Under the pieces are notes generated by a model, which was not told the origin of the DNA, searched no databases, and worked only from the letters and a program-made list of their open reading frames with translations. DNA of 64,000 nucleotides from Pedobacter fastidiosus. GTDB taxonomy: Bacteria; Bacteroidota; Bacteroidia; Sphingobacteriales; Sphingobacteriaceae. Shown here piece after piece: positions 32,937-41,918 of this stretch. The position numbers were made by a program, and so were the translations under genes. Position 1 is the stretch's first letter. Each line of letters begins with the position of its first letter. The stretch spans positions 62,474-126,473 of the forward strand of contig NZ_JACRYL010000007.1 of assembly GCF_014306625.1 (NCBI RefSeq), given 5' to 3'.

Positions 32937-34742
32937 TTAAGCGAATTGCTTTCCTTTTACCTTACGTTCTTGTTCTGTTAAGAAGATTTTACGTAAACGC
33001 ATACTTTGCGGTGTAACCTCGATATACTCATCAGCTTGGATATATTCCATAGCCTCTTCTAACGAGAATTTAATTGCAGGTGCAATACGAGCATTATCAT
33101 CTGTACCAGATGCACGCATGTTCGTTAATGCTTTTCCTTTAACAATGTTTACTACTAAATCATTATCACGGATGTGCTCACCCATAATCTGACCTTCGTA
33201 AACATCAACTCCTGGATCAACAAAGAAACGACCTCTATCCTGTAATTTATCAATAGAATAAGCGGTAGTCATACCTTTATCCATTGAAACTAAAACACCA
33301 TTTAAACGACCAGGGATTGTTCCTTTCCAAGGCTCGTAAGCTTTGAAACGGTGCGCCATAATCGCCTCGCCAGCAGTTGCAGTTAACACGTTGTTACGTA
33401 AACCGATAATACCACGAGCTGGGATTTCGAATTCTAAGTGTTGTAAATCGCCTTTTGGCTCCATAATTAACAACTCACCTTTACGTTGAGTTACCAATTC
33501 GATTACCTTACCAGAAACTTCACCCGGTACATCAACGATTAATGTTTCAATTGGCTCACATTTCTTACCATCAATTTCTTTAATGATAACCTGTGGCTGA
33601 CCAACTTGAATTTCATAACCTTCACGACGCATCGTTTCGATTAATACCGATAAATGGAGAATACCACGACCGTAAACCAACCATGAATCTGGAGATGCAG
33701 TTTCAACAACTTTTAAAGCTAAGTTTTTCTCAGTTTCTTTGATTAAACGTTCTTTTATACGTTGAGAAGTAACTAATTTACCTTCTTTACCAAAAAACGG
33801 GGAGTTGTTAATGGTAAACAACATATTCATTGTTGGCTCATCAATGCTGATTACTGGCAATTGTTCTGGATTTTCAAAATCTGAAATGGTATCACCAATA
33901 TCAAATCCATCAATACCTACAACCGCACAAATATCTCCCGAACTTACTTCTGTAGCACGGATTTTTCCTAAACCTTCGAAAGTATAAAGTTCTTTTACTC
34001 TTGATTTTACAATTCTACCATCGCGTTTAATTAAAGTAACCGGTTGGTTTTCCTTAATTGTACCACGGTGAACACGACCAATTGCAATACGACCTACGAA
34101 AGATGAATAATCTAACGAAGTAATTTGCATTTGCAATGTACCATCGTTAATTGGTGCAGGTGGAATGTTTGCCACAACAGCATCCAATAAAGCGAAAATA
34201 TCAGTCGTTGGAACTTTCCAATCCGTACTCATCCATCCTTGTTTAGATGAACCGTAAATTACTGGGAAATCCAATTGCTCTTCAGTTGCTTCAAGGTTAA
34301 AGAACAATTCAAAAATTTGCTCGTAAACCTCTTCTGGGCGACAGTTTTCTTTATCCACTTTGTTTACAACCACAATCGGTTTTAAACCTAGTGCCAAAGC
34401 TTTTTGCGTTACGAAACGCGTTTGAGGCATTGCACCTTCAAAAGCATCGCAAAGTAAAAGTACACCATCGGCCATTTTTAAAACACGCTCTACCTCACCG
34501 CCAAAATCCGCGTGACCAGGTGTGTCAATAATGTTAATTTTTACGTCTTTGTACTGAACCGAAACGTTTTTAGACACGATTGTGATACCACGCTCACGCT
34601 CTAAATCGTTATTATCCAATATCAAATCTCCTGTTTGTTCGTTGTCACGAAAAATAGAACAAGAATGTAAAATCTTATCAACCAATGTAGTTTTACCGTG
34701 GTCAACGTGTGCTATAATAGCTATATTTCTAATCTTTTGCAT
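32937..34742 (-). CDS. typA: Translational GTPase TypA/BipA
   Basis: The 601-residue length is standard. GTPase motifs are G1 AHVDHGKT (residues 11-18), G2 region RERGITIVSK, G3 DTPGHADFGG and G4 NKVD; then EF-Tu domain II, the EF-G-like domains III and V, and the BipA-specific C-terminus (YIEVTPQSMRLRK). It binds the ribosome and is needed for ribosome assembly and stress or cold adaptation in other bacteria. It is monocistronic, with a candidate -7 box upstream and a terminator downstream. Confidence 0.98.
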   Translation of the reverse strand: MQKIRNIAIIAHVDHGKTTLVDKILHSCSIFRDNEQTGDLILDNNDLERERGITIVSKNVSVQYKDVKINIIDTPGHADFGGEVERVLKMADGVLLLCDAFEGAMPQTRFVTQKALALGLKPIVVVNKVDKENCRPEEVYEQIFELFFNLEATEEQLDFPVIYGSSKQGWMSTDWKVPTTDIFALLDAVVANIPPAPINDGTLQMQITSLDYSSFVGRIAIGRVHRGTIKENQPVTLIKRDGRIVKSRVKELYTFEGLGKIRATEVSSGDICAVVGIDGFDIGDTISDFENPEQLPVISIDEPTMNMLFTINNSPFFGKEGKLVTSQRIKERLIKETEKNLALKVVETASPDSWLVYGRGILHLSVLIETMRREGYEIQVGQPQVIIKEIDGKKCEPIETLIVDVPGEVSGKVIELVTQRKGELLIMEPKGDLQHLEFEIPARGIIGLRNNVLTATAGEAIMAHRFKAYEPWKGTIPGRLNGVLVSMDKGMTTAYSIDKLQDRGRFFVDPGVDVYEGQIMGEHIRDNDLVVNIVKGKALTNMRASGTDDNARIAPAIKFSLEEAMEYIQADEYIEVTPQSMRLRKIFLTEQERKVKGKQFA

Positions 34743-35057
34743 AAAATGCGCCTCAAATTTGGCGCAAAGATAATGTTTAGAAATGGATTTTCTACTATAA
34801 CGCCCACTATTTAATCAGATGATAATGTTGTAATTATCTCATTTTTAATTAGAAAAGCAAGTACAGTAGTAATGCGGTTAAGTTCGGCCCCGCTTTCCAT
34901 TTCAAGTCCTCGATACGCTGTGGGCTTATATCTTTATATTTATAAAATAATCAGAAAAAGGTAGACTAAGTGTATAGTCATTTCGAATGCAACAAAGAGA
35001 AATATGTAAAACAGACGATTAAAATTCACAACTAGGGTGTCTTACAAAGTGGGTGGA
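34743..35057. other. 315-base gap: typA leader plus a solitary repeat half-element
   Basis: No coding frame is credible. Bases 34749-34766 form a weak GCGCC/GGCGC hairpin in the typA leader. GTCATTTCGAATGCAACAAA at about 34978 followed by GAGAAAT matches one arm of the GTCATTTCGA repeat family. Nothing else is recognisable. Confidence 0.5.
34765..34772 (-). promoter_or_regulatory. Candidate -7 box of typA
   Basis: The minus strand reads TATCTTTG, an exact TAnnTTTG match, 22 bases before the typA ATG. No clear TTTG is found at the expected -33 position. Confidence 0.5.
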
Positions 35058-35345
35058 CTATCGTGCCAGAGATGGTATTTTATTAGTCTTGGCTTCTGCT
35101 AATTGAATGGCTCTCAAAACATCATCTCTAGAGATAATTTTTTGTGCTTCAAAGCATCTGCACATAAATTCTAAATCCAAACCATATATTTTGGCTATAT
35201 CTTTTAACCTATATATATCAATAGTAACCTTATCAGTTTCCCATTTACAATAGGTACTGCGCTCTACATTTAGTAGGTTGGCAATTTTTAGTTGTGTAAC
35301 TCCTTTCAAAGAGCGGAGCTCTTTAAGTAAAAACCCAATTTTCAT
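35058..35345 (-). CDS. XRE-family helix-turn-helix regulator
   Basis: Residues 4-60 form a Cro/C1-type HTH: LLKELRSLKGVTQLKIANLL gives helices 1-2 and VERSTYCKWETD the recognition helix. The remaining 35 residues (to 95) are charged with no clear sensor domain. It is transcribed away from the VKOR fusion gene, and the 266-base region between them holds overlapping palindromes likely to be its operator. By position it is inferred to control itself and the peptide/oxidoreductase genes. A role as a general regulator placed here by chance cannot be excluded. Confidence 0.88.
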   Translation of the reverse strand: MKIGFLLKELRSLKGVTQLKIANLLNVERSTYCKWETDKVTIDIYRLKDIAKIYGLDLEFMCRCFEAQKIISRDDVLRAIQLAEAKTNKIPSLAR

Positions 35346-35392
35346 AACTAACCTACATTTATAATTATTAAAAAATACCGAGAAAAATATTA

Positions 35393-35440
35393 CACATATA
35401 ATATGTGATTAAAAATCACAAAATGTGTGAAATAATCACT
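35393..35440. promoter_or_regulatory. Overlapping palindromes, probable operator
   Basis: CACATAT-A-ATATGTG (35393-35407) overlaps GTGATT-AAA-AATCAC (35405-35419), followed by further CACA/TGTG half-sites to 35440. They lie 48 bases upstream of the XRE gene and in the shared region with the VKOR fusion gene. Binding by the XRE protein is inference. Confidence 0.5.
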
Positions 35441-35611
35441 TTAAATTTAATCAACGATTTAGCTTTTCACTACTTAAACAATATTAATAGCATTAAAAAA
35501 CAATAGCTTTTTTTGACTAATTCATGTAGATTACTACTATAGCCTTGTATTTATTGTTAAAATAGCAAAAAATAAGTTAAAGATTATATAATCCATTTAA
35601 CCTTTTATTTT

Positions 35612-37198
35612 ATGGCAAATTTATTCTCTCGTTCCAAACCAAATGCTGTAGCAGTAATCGAATTATTATTAAAAACTTTAAATGTTAAGGTTAGTAAGAC
35701 ATCAATTAAAACTACTTTAGAGGAACATCCTTATTTTCCAAGTATCCTTTCGGTAAGTGAAAGTTTAACCGACTGGTATATCGAAAACCAAGTTTATCAA
35801 ATTAATAAAGAAGAATATAATTCAGATGATTTATTATTTCCTTTAATTGCTCACCTAAATGTAAATGGCGGTGTTTTTATTTTAATACATGAAATTAATA
35901 ATAAACAAATTGCATATAGCAATGAAATCTATAGCCGAGTTTTAATGCATGAAGCTGATTTTTTAAAAATATGGAGTGGAATAGCACTTCATGCAATAGC
36001 TAAAACAATTAGTGGAGAGAAAACTTATCAGATAAATAAAATAAAGGATAAATTTAATTTTGCCAAAACACCCTTGCTAATTACATTAATCATAGTTTTT
36101 GTTTTTTTAGACCTAAATTATAATGCTTTAAGTGTTGGCTATGTGATTTTGTTATCACTAAAATTTATTGGTCTGGTAGTGAGCACGTTACTTTTAATGT
36201 ATAGTATCAATGCTAGCAATCCATTAATTCAAAATCTTTGTAGTTTAGGTAAAAAAAATAATTGTAATTCAATTTTAAAATCAGATGCTGCAAAGGTTAC
36301 TAGCTGGCTAACTTGGAGTGAGGTTGGTTTTTGCTACTTTATCTGCAGTCTTTTGTCCTTGCGACTTATTCCTTCATCTATACATATTTTAGCTTGGCTA
36401 AATGTATTCGCTTTACCATATACAGTTTATTCTATTAATTATCAATACAAGAATAAAAATTGGTGCATTTTATGTTGTACTGTACAACTATTATTGATTT
36501 TAGAATTTGTGGCCAACATTTTTACATTTGATTTTTTCAATATTCAACTTTCACCTACCCTAGCTACATCAATACTGTTGGCATTTATCTTTCCAATATT
36601 AGGATGGTCATTAATTAAACCTGTTCTCATGAAGGCGGAATCGGCTAACTCTCTAAAACAACAGCTTAAAAAATTCAAATACAATAGTACTTTGTTTATA
36701 CAGGCGCTAAAAAGCCAACCAAAATATAATGTTTCTGACGAATTAATGCCTATAGCTTTAGGCAATCCCAATGCCGAAACAACTATTACAATGGTTAGCA
36801 ATCCTTTTTGTGGGCCTTGCGCTAAAGCACATCAATTATTAGATGATTTGCTAAGCTATAGAGATGATATTAAAGTAAAAATCATTTTTTCAACAGCAGA
36901 TCATGATGATGATAGAAGAACAAAGGTATCTAGACATATCAGTGCTTTGGGTTTAATTAAAGATACCGCTTTTGTTCAACGTGCCTTAAATAATTGGTAT
37001 CAGCAAAGCTCCAGAAATTATGAACAATGGGCAATCAAATATCCGATAGAAAATAATCATTCATTGAATGAAGTAACGAGGATACAAAAGGCTTGGTGTG
37101 AATTAACAGAAATTACATTTACGCCAACGATATTCATAAATGGTTATAAATTACCAAATCCATATCAATTTGAAGATATTAAATATTTGTTAGACTAA
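35612..37198 (+). CDS. C39-like / vitamin K epoxide reductase / thioredoxin-like fusion (disulfide-forming membrane protein)
   Basis: Residues 1-130 resemble a C39 bacteriocin-peptidase fold (FPLIAHLNVNGGVFILIHEI, then LKIWSGIALHAI) but lack the catalytic Cys and His, so it may bind leader peptides rather than cut them. Residues 150-345 are membrane segments of a VKOR domain, with loop cysteines (CSLGKKNNC, about 209-217) and the active-site CILC near 285-288. Residues 380-528 form a thioredoxin/DsbA-like domain with CGPC near 400 and a cis-Pro TFTPTIF. Together these make a full relay for oxidising exported cysteines to disulfides. A GG-leader six-Cys peptide gene follows 194 bases downstream. 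No ABC exporter is present in the window. Confidence 0.85.
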   Translation: MANLFSRSKPNAVAVIELLLKTLNVKVSKTSIKTTLEEHPYFPSILSVSESLTDWYIENQVYQINKEEYNSDDLLFPLIAHLNVNGGVFILIHEINNKQIAYSNEIYSRVLMHEADFLKIWSGIALHAIAKTISGEKTYQINKIKDKFNFAKTPLLITLIIVFVFLDLNYNALSVGYVILLSLKFIGLVVSTLLLMYSINASNPLIQNLCSLGKKNNCNSILKSDAAKVTSWLTWSEVGFCYFICSLLSLRLIPSSIHILAWLNVFALPYTVYSINYQYKNKNWCILCCTVQLLLILEFVANIFTFDFFNIQLSPTLATSILLAFIFPILGWSLIKPVLMKAESANSLKQQLKKFKYNSTLFIQALKSQPKYNVSDELMPIALGNPNAETTITMVSNPFCGPCAKAHQLLDDLLSYRDDIKVKIIFSTADHDDDRRTKVSRHISALGLIKDTAFVQRALNNWYQQSSRNYEQWAIKYPIENNHSLNEVTRIQKAWCELTEITFTPTIFINGYKLPNPYQFEDIKYLLD

Positions 37199-37392
37199 AA
37201 ACACTGTCTACTTAGGAAGCCTGCTTGCTGAAGGGCCAGAGATTTTGGCGGGTAAACTTCAGTGCAAAAGTTGAAACCTTCGCAAATGAAATTGGCGAAT
37301 AACGAATATGCAGTTATAAAATACATATCGCTTAAGTAAACCTGGCGTGACAGGATTACGAAATCTTGACTTACAAAATTAAATTTTATGTT

Positions 37393-37626
37393 ATGAAAAA
37401 GTTAAATCTACTCAGCAGGGCTGAGATGAAAAATGTTTTTGGGGGTGGCACTGTAAGTCCACCTCCAGGAGATACTCATTCTTGCCATGACGGGCCATGT
37501 AATTTATATATTAGAAGCACAGGTGAAACATTACAAGGCACATGTTTCAATGGAACAACTATATGCGTTTGTGTGGCTGGTGGGTATAGTACAGATCCAC
37601 ATTCGACCAGTGTTTGTGCTAACTAA
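37393..37626 (+). CDS. GG-leader precursor of a six-cysteine secreted peptide
   Basis: The 77-residue peptide starts at the ATG at 37393; a longer reading from a TTG adds nine residues without leader character. The leader MKKLNLLSRAEMKNVFGGG is of the double-glycine type common to Bacteroidota natural-product precursors. The predicted core (from about residue 19) is Gly/Ser/Thr/Pro-rich with Cys at 31, 36, 51, 58, 60 and 75, an even number suited to three disulfides. The upstream fusion protein offers both a C39-like leader-recognition domain and disulfide chemistry. Function (bacteriocin, signal or surface peptide) is unknown. A strong terminator follows the stop. Confidence 0.75.
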   Translation: MKKLNLLSRAEMKNVFGGGTVSPPPGDTHSCHDGPCNLYIRSTGETLQGTCFNGTTICVCVAGGYSTDPHSTSVCAN

Positions 37627-37630
37627 TACT

Positions 37631-37658
37631 AAACTAAAGCCTTAATAGGCTTTAGTTT
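37631..37658 (+). terminator. Terminator after the GG-leader peptide gene
   Basis: An 11-bp perfect stem, AAACTAAAGCC at 37631-37641 and GGCTTTAGTTT at 37648-37658, with a 6-base loop, 5 bases after the stop codon. Confidence 0.75.
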
Positions 37659-37939
37659 ATGATATTTCTAATCAATTCATACTAAAAGAAGAACCAAGAA
37701 CTGTGAATTTATCTAAAATAAACAAATCTGATAGATTTTTGTACTCGTCATTTTATCTTCAAAATTAGCTATTAACTAAAAAGATTCAATTAAATCAGCT
37801 TCCGTTAAGTCCTGTTACAATTACGGAAATGAACAAATCTCTAAAAACAGTTACTTATAGTTTAGCAAGAACCAGAGGTAGTAATTGGTTTAATGGTTAC
37901 GCAAAGCGATGATCTGTTTTAGCAAAAAAAGTTGTCAAA
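37659..37939. other. Intergenic stretch without a credible gene
   Basis: This 281-base stretch (the 37627-37939 gap minus the terminator) holds one 27-codon frame (ATG 37829 to TGA 37912) with no leader or recognisable family, and a solitary AAAGTTGTCAAA half-repeat near 37926. Nothing else is seen. Confidence 0.45.
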
Positions 37940-38749
37940 TTAAACCTCAAACGCCCAATTTAAAAAGGCAGGCATTACACTTTCCCAAGTTGGAACATCG
38001 TGTTTACCACCAACTTTTTCGAAGTAGAAGATGTTTTCTGGTCGTTTATAACCCTTATTCAAAAGTCCTTTTACAACATCAATTGTATCATCAATAGAAT
38101 CGATAATTAGATTTTTATTGCGATCGGCCTTTTCATCTTCCGTTCCGGTCATTAACCAAAATTTCATATCTGGTCGGGTCGAAGTATGATCAATAAGATT
38201 GTGCATAATTCGATCAGCATCGGTATAACCGTTTGCCAAATCTTTTTTACGCCACCAAAAAGCGCCTGAAAAAACGCCAATTGCATCAAAAACCGATGGG
38301 TTATTCCAAGCGATATCAAAAGCAGATAAACCGCCTAAAGAAAAACCTGCAAAGGCAACTCTACCCGTAATCGGCATTGCTATTTTCTTTTTAACGAACG
38401 GCAAAAGCTCTTTAATTATAAAATCTGTATATAATTCTGCTTTAGCTCCACGACCTTTAAAATCGGGAACGCCCGCAACGCCGTACTCCATTAAACGATC
38501 TGGAGATGCTTTAATCGCAACAACAATTAATCTATTGTTTCTTTTATTGTGATGCGCTTCTTCTAAAATTTCGGTGAAATTCATTTTGGCCACATCCTGA
38601 CCATCATTTAATAAAAGAAGCTCTATTTTTTCATTTCCCAAAATACCATCGGGCACGTAAATATCTATTTCAACCTCGTGCTTTAAAAAAGCAGAAGGAA
38701 TTTTAAAATTAATGGTATTAACTTTTACTGATAAAATTGTAGTGTACAT
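37940..38749 (-). CDS. Esterase-like alpha/beta hydrolase
   Basis: The 269-residue protein has the esterase D/Fes-type fold markers: LLLLNDGQDV near the N-terminus, the nucleophile elbow AFAGFSLGGLSAF (Ser), a later acidic residue in GTEDEKADR and the catalytic His in GGKHDVPTW. There is no signal peptide. The ATG at 38749 is preferred to a GTG seven codons upstream. It is divergent from a second esterase-like gene that begins a probable amide-ligase operon, with 173 bases between them. It probably hydrolyses an ester or releases a product of that pathway; this is inference from context. Confidence 0.82.
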   Translation of the reverse strand: MYTTILSVKVNTINFKIPSAFLKHEVEIDIYVPDGILGNEKIELLLLNDGQDVAKMNFTEILEEAHHNKRNNRLIVVAIKASPDRLMEYGVAGVPDFKGRGAKAELYTDFIIKELLPFVKKKIAMPITGRVAFAGFSLGGLSAFDIAWNNPSVFDAIGVFSGAFWWRKKDLANGYTDADRIMHNLIDHTSTRPDMKFWLMTGTEDEKADRNKNLIIDSIDDTIDVVKGLLNKGYKRPENIFYFEKVGGKHDVPTWESVMPAFLNWAFEV

Positions 38750-38922
38750 AATATTCAAATCCCCTATCACAACGGTTTATCGTTCAGAATTCGGGGCAAA
38801 GGTACAAATCTTGGTAAACTATTAATTATCAGGAGCCAATTTTTACACTGTGCTTTTATTTTAGGTCAATTACGTTCTTTTTCTAAAATTTAATTTCTAT
38901 CTTAAAACATTCAATTTTATAT

Positions 38923-39630
38923 ATGGTTAAAGAAGAACATAAAAAGTGGTACAGCCCTAATTTGAGTGCTGAAATCGACATGCTCACTTTTGGCCACGGT
39001 GGTATCCCTATTCTACTGTTTCCAACGAGCATGGGGCGATATTTCGAAAATAAAGATTTCAAACTAATAGACTCTGTTGAAGGCTTTATTAACGAAGGAA
39101 AGATTAAGATTTATTGTCCTGATGGCATTGATAAATTAAGCTGGTACAACAAAAGCATACATCCCGCAGATAGAGTAAAAAATCACATTTGGTACGACAA
39201 ATACCTTCTGGAGGAAGTAGCACCTTTAGCCAGACATGAAACCGGACACAGCAAAATTATAACCGCCGGTTGTAGTTTTGGAGGTTATCATGCGGCCAAT
39301 TTTGCATTTCGGCATCCATGGTTAGTCAGCCATATGTTTAGTATGAGTGGCGCATTTGATATTACTGGCCAATTGGATGGTTTTTATAATGACGACGTGT
39401 ATTTCAACAATCCTGTAGATTATCTGCTTAACAACAGCAATCCAGAATTACATTATTTGAAGATCGTTTTAGGCACGTCGGATCGAGATATGTGCAAACC
39501 GGATAACGAGCGCTTATCTCAAATATTGGCCCAAAAAGGAATTGATCATTGGCTGGATATTAGACCAAATGCAGATCATGATTGGCCAATTTGGCGAGAA
39601 ATGTTTCCGAATTATATAGCACAATTATAG
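38923..39630 (+). CDS. Esterase-like alpha/beta hydrolase of the amide-ligase cluster
   Basis: The 235-residue cytoplasmic protein belongs to the putative esterase group: GIPILLFPTSMGRYFE, the elbow TAGCSFGGYHAANF with the nucleophile Ser, LGTSDRDM with an acidic residue and the C-terminal NADHDWPIWREMFP with the catalytic His. It starts a run of four closely related plus-strand genes (esterase, ATP-grasp, GCS2 ligase, amidotransferase). In known amide-ligase gene groups of this type such hydrolases are thought to process or release the product. The substrate is unknown. Confidence 0.82.
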   Translation: MVKEEHKKWYSPNLSAEIDMLTFGHGGIPILLFPTSMGRYFENKDFKLIDSVEGFINEGKIKIYCPDGIDKLSWYNKSIHPADRVKNHIWYDKYLLEEVAPLARHETGHSKIITAGCSFGGYHAANFAFRHPWLVSHMFSMSGAFDITGQLDGFYNDDVYFNNPVDYLLNNSNPELHYLKIVLGTSDRDMCKPDNERLSQILAQKGIDHWLDIRPNADHDWPIWREMFPNYIAQL

Positions 39631-39709
39631 TTTCAATATTTAAACAATTTAGCAATAGAACAATTGATCAGTTATACTGATTACATATTTTAAACATAAA
39701 AAAGTACCA

Positions 39710-40783
39710 ATGAAGAAAATAGGGATTTTATTTGGCCAGGAACGTTCTTTTCCTGAAGCCGTAATCGAGCGAATTAACCAAAAAGCAGAAAAAGGCATCA
39801 CCGCTGAAGCTGTTAAAATTGACAAAATATTTCAAAATGAACCTTTGGATTACGCCGTAATTATCGATCGTATTTCTCAGGATGTTCCATTTTACCGTGC
39901 ATCTTTAAAAAATGCAGCAATAACTGGAACTGCAGTAATTAATAACCCATTTTGGTGGAGTGCCGATGAAAAGTTTTTTAATAACGCATTAGCGGAACAA
40001 ATTGGTGTTCCAGTGCCAAAAACGGCACTAATTCCATCAAGAGAGCATCCTACAGGTACAACTGGTGATTCTTTTTCTAACTTAACAATGCCATTAAACT
40101 GGGATGCAATTTTTGAATATACAGGCTTTCCTGCTTACATGAAACCTTATGATGGTGGTGGATGGAGAGATGTTTATAAACTTCATGATAAGGAAGATTT
40201 CTTTGATAAACACAGCGGAACCCAACAATTGGTAATGCTTTTACAGGAAGAAATTATTTTCGATGAGTATTTTAGATGTTATTGCATTGGTGGCAAACAT
40301 GTTCGCATTATGCAATACGATCCACGTAACCCGCATCATTTACGTTATGCGGTAGATAAAGCACCATCAAGCGAAAAACTTTTAAAAACGGTAGAAGAAT
40401 ATACGCTTAAATTGTGCAATTATTTGGGTTACGATTTTAATACAGTAGAATTTGCTGTACGAGATGGAATTCCAATTGCTATCGATTTCTGTAATCCTGC
40501 ACCAGATGCTGATATTAAAAGTGTAGGACAAGAAAATTTTGACTGGGTTGTAGAAACTACTGCAAATTATGCAATCGAAAGAGCTAAAGCTCAAAAAGAT
40601 GGTCAAGACAATTTAACATGGGGCGAATACATTAAATCTTCCGTTGCGGGCAAGCCTTTAATGGCAAAAGCATCGACTTCTAAATCAACAGCAAAACTTG
40701 AAGCGACTAAAAAAGCTGTAGCTCCAAAAGCGACTGCAGAGAAAGCACCAGCTAAGCCGAAAAAAGCATCAACCAAAAAATAA
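39710..40783 (+). CDS. ATP-grasp ligase with Lys/Ala-rich C-terminal tail
   Basis: The first about 300 residues form an ATP-grasp ligase: a GFPAYMKPYDGGGWRDVY ATP-binding lysine/glycine loop, LLQEEIIFDEYFRCY, and the metal-binding AIDFCNPAPDADI segment. It should join a carboxylate to an amine using ATP, in RimK style. Residues about 318-357 are a low-complexity Lys/Ala/Pro/Ser tail (KKAVAPKATAEKAPAKPKK), like bacterial histone-H1-type tails and unusual for an enzyme. Spacing of 28 bases to the GCS2-type gene suggests one operon. Confidence 0.85.
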   Translation: MKKIGILFGQERSFPEAVIERINQKAEKGITAEAVKIDKIFQNEPLDYAVIIDRISQDVPFYRASLKNAAITGTAVINNPFWWSADEKFFNNALAEQIGVPVPKTALIPSREHPTGTTGDSFSNLTMPLNWDAIFEYTGFPAYMKPYDGGGWRDVYKLHDKEDFFDKHSGTQQLVMLLQEEIIFDEYFRCYCIGGKHVRIMQYDPRNPHHLRYAVDKAPSSEKLLKTVEEYTLKLCNYLGYDFNTVEFAVRDGIPIAIDFCNPAPDADIKSVGQENFDWVVETTANYAIERAKAQKDGQDNLTWGEYIKSSVAGKPLMAKASTSKSTAKLEATKKAVAPKATAEKAPAKPKKASTKK

Positions 40784-40811
40784 AAGGGGATCTAAATTAA
40801 ACATTACTAGG

Positions 40812-41912
40812 ATGAATGAATTCACGCTTGGGATAGAGGAAGAGTACATGGTAATTGATCCCGTTACCAGGGAATTAACCTCTCACGACCAAAAAATTGT
40901 AGAAGCTGCACAAAAAATTCACAAAGATCAGGTTAAGGCAGAAATGCATCAAGCTGTTGTAGAAGTGGGCACAGGCATTTGCAAAACAACTGAAGAAGCT
41001 CGTAAAGAAATTTCGCAACTGCGTTATACAGTTTCACAACTTGCTGGCGAACAAGGCTTACGCATTGGCGCAGCAGGTACACACCCATTTTCACATTGGG
41101 AAAAACAATTGATAACAGAACATCCCCGTTATAACGAAATTGTAAATGAACTACAGGAAGCTGCCCGTTCTAATTTAATTTTCGGATTGCACGTTCACGT
41201 AGGTTTCCAATCTCGCGAACTGGCCATCCACATTGCAAATCAGGTGCGCTACTTTTTGCCACATGTTTTTGCTTTATCAACAAATTCTCCTTTCTGGGAA
41301 TCGAGAAATACAGGCTATAAATCTTTTAGAACCAAGATTTTTGATAAATTTCCTAGAACTGGAATTCCAGATATTTTTAACAGTATTGAGGATTACGATA
41401 ACTACGTAAAACTGCTGATTAAAACCAATTGCATGGACAATGCAAAGAAAATTTGGTGGGATATTCGCGTTCATCCTTTCTTTGATACCGTAGAATTCCG
41501 CATTTGCGATTGCCCAATGTTAATAGATGAAACAATGGCTTTTACTGCATTATTCCAAGCATTGTGTGCTAAGTTGTATAAACTTCGTTTGCAAAATATG
41601 GAGTTTATCAGTTATTCCAGAGCCTTAATTAACGAAAATAAATGGCGTGCTGCTCGTTACGGAATTGATGGCAACTTAATCGATTTTGGTAAAGAAATGG
41701 AAGTAAATTGCCGTAATTTAGTTTTAGAATTATTGGATTTTGTTGATGATGTGGTGGATGAATTAGGATGCAGAAATGATTTGAATTACGTTCATAAAAT
41801 ACTTGAGCAAGGTACCGGAGCAGATAGACAGTTGGCTGTTTATGCACAAACTGGTAGCTTTGAAGCGGTGGTTGATTACATTACAACCCAAACACTTATT
41901 GGCGCAAAGTAA
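40812..41912 (+). CDS. Carboxylate-amine ligase, GCS2 (YbdK-like) family
   Basis: The 366-residue protein has the glutamate-cysteine ligase type 2 pattern: FTLGIEEEYMVIDPVTREL, VKAEMHQAVVEVGTGIC, LRIGAAGTHPFSHW and FGLHVHVGF, which build the ATP/Mg and substrate site. Members form a peptide-like bond between an amino-acid gamma- or alpha-carboxylate and an amine; the best known makes gamma-glutamylcysteine weakly. Here it is bracketed by an ATP-grasp gene (28 bases before) and a glutamine amidotransferase gene (6 bases after), so it probably works in a dedicated small-molecule pathway rather than glutathione synthesis. Confidence 0.93.
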   Translation: MNEFTLGIEEEYMVIDPVTRELTSHDQKIVEAAQKIHKDQVKAEMHQAVVEVGTGICKTTEEARKEISQLRYTVSQLAGEQGLRIGAAGTHPFSHWEKQLITEHPRYNEIVNELQEAARSNLIFGLHVHVGFQSRELAIHIANQVRYFLPHVFALSTNSPFWESRNTGYKSFRTKIFDKFPRTGIPDIFNSIEDYDNYVKLLIKTNCMDNAKKIWWDIRVHPFFDTVEFRICDCPMLIDETMAFTALFQALCAKLYKLRLQNMEFISYSRALINENKWRAARYGIDGNLIDFGKEMEVNCRNLVLELLDFVDDVVDELGCRNDLNYVHKILEQGTGADRQLAVYAQTGSFEAVVDYITTQTLIGAK

Positions 41913-41918
41913 ATTATA

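Noticed and set aside
37829..37912. 27-codon frame downstream of the GG-leader peptide as a second precursor peptide
   Set aside because: It has no double-glycine leader, no cysteines and lies after a strong terminator; chance frame is more likely.
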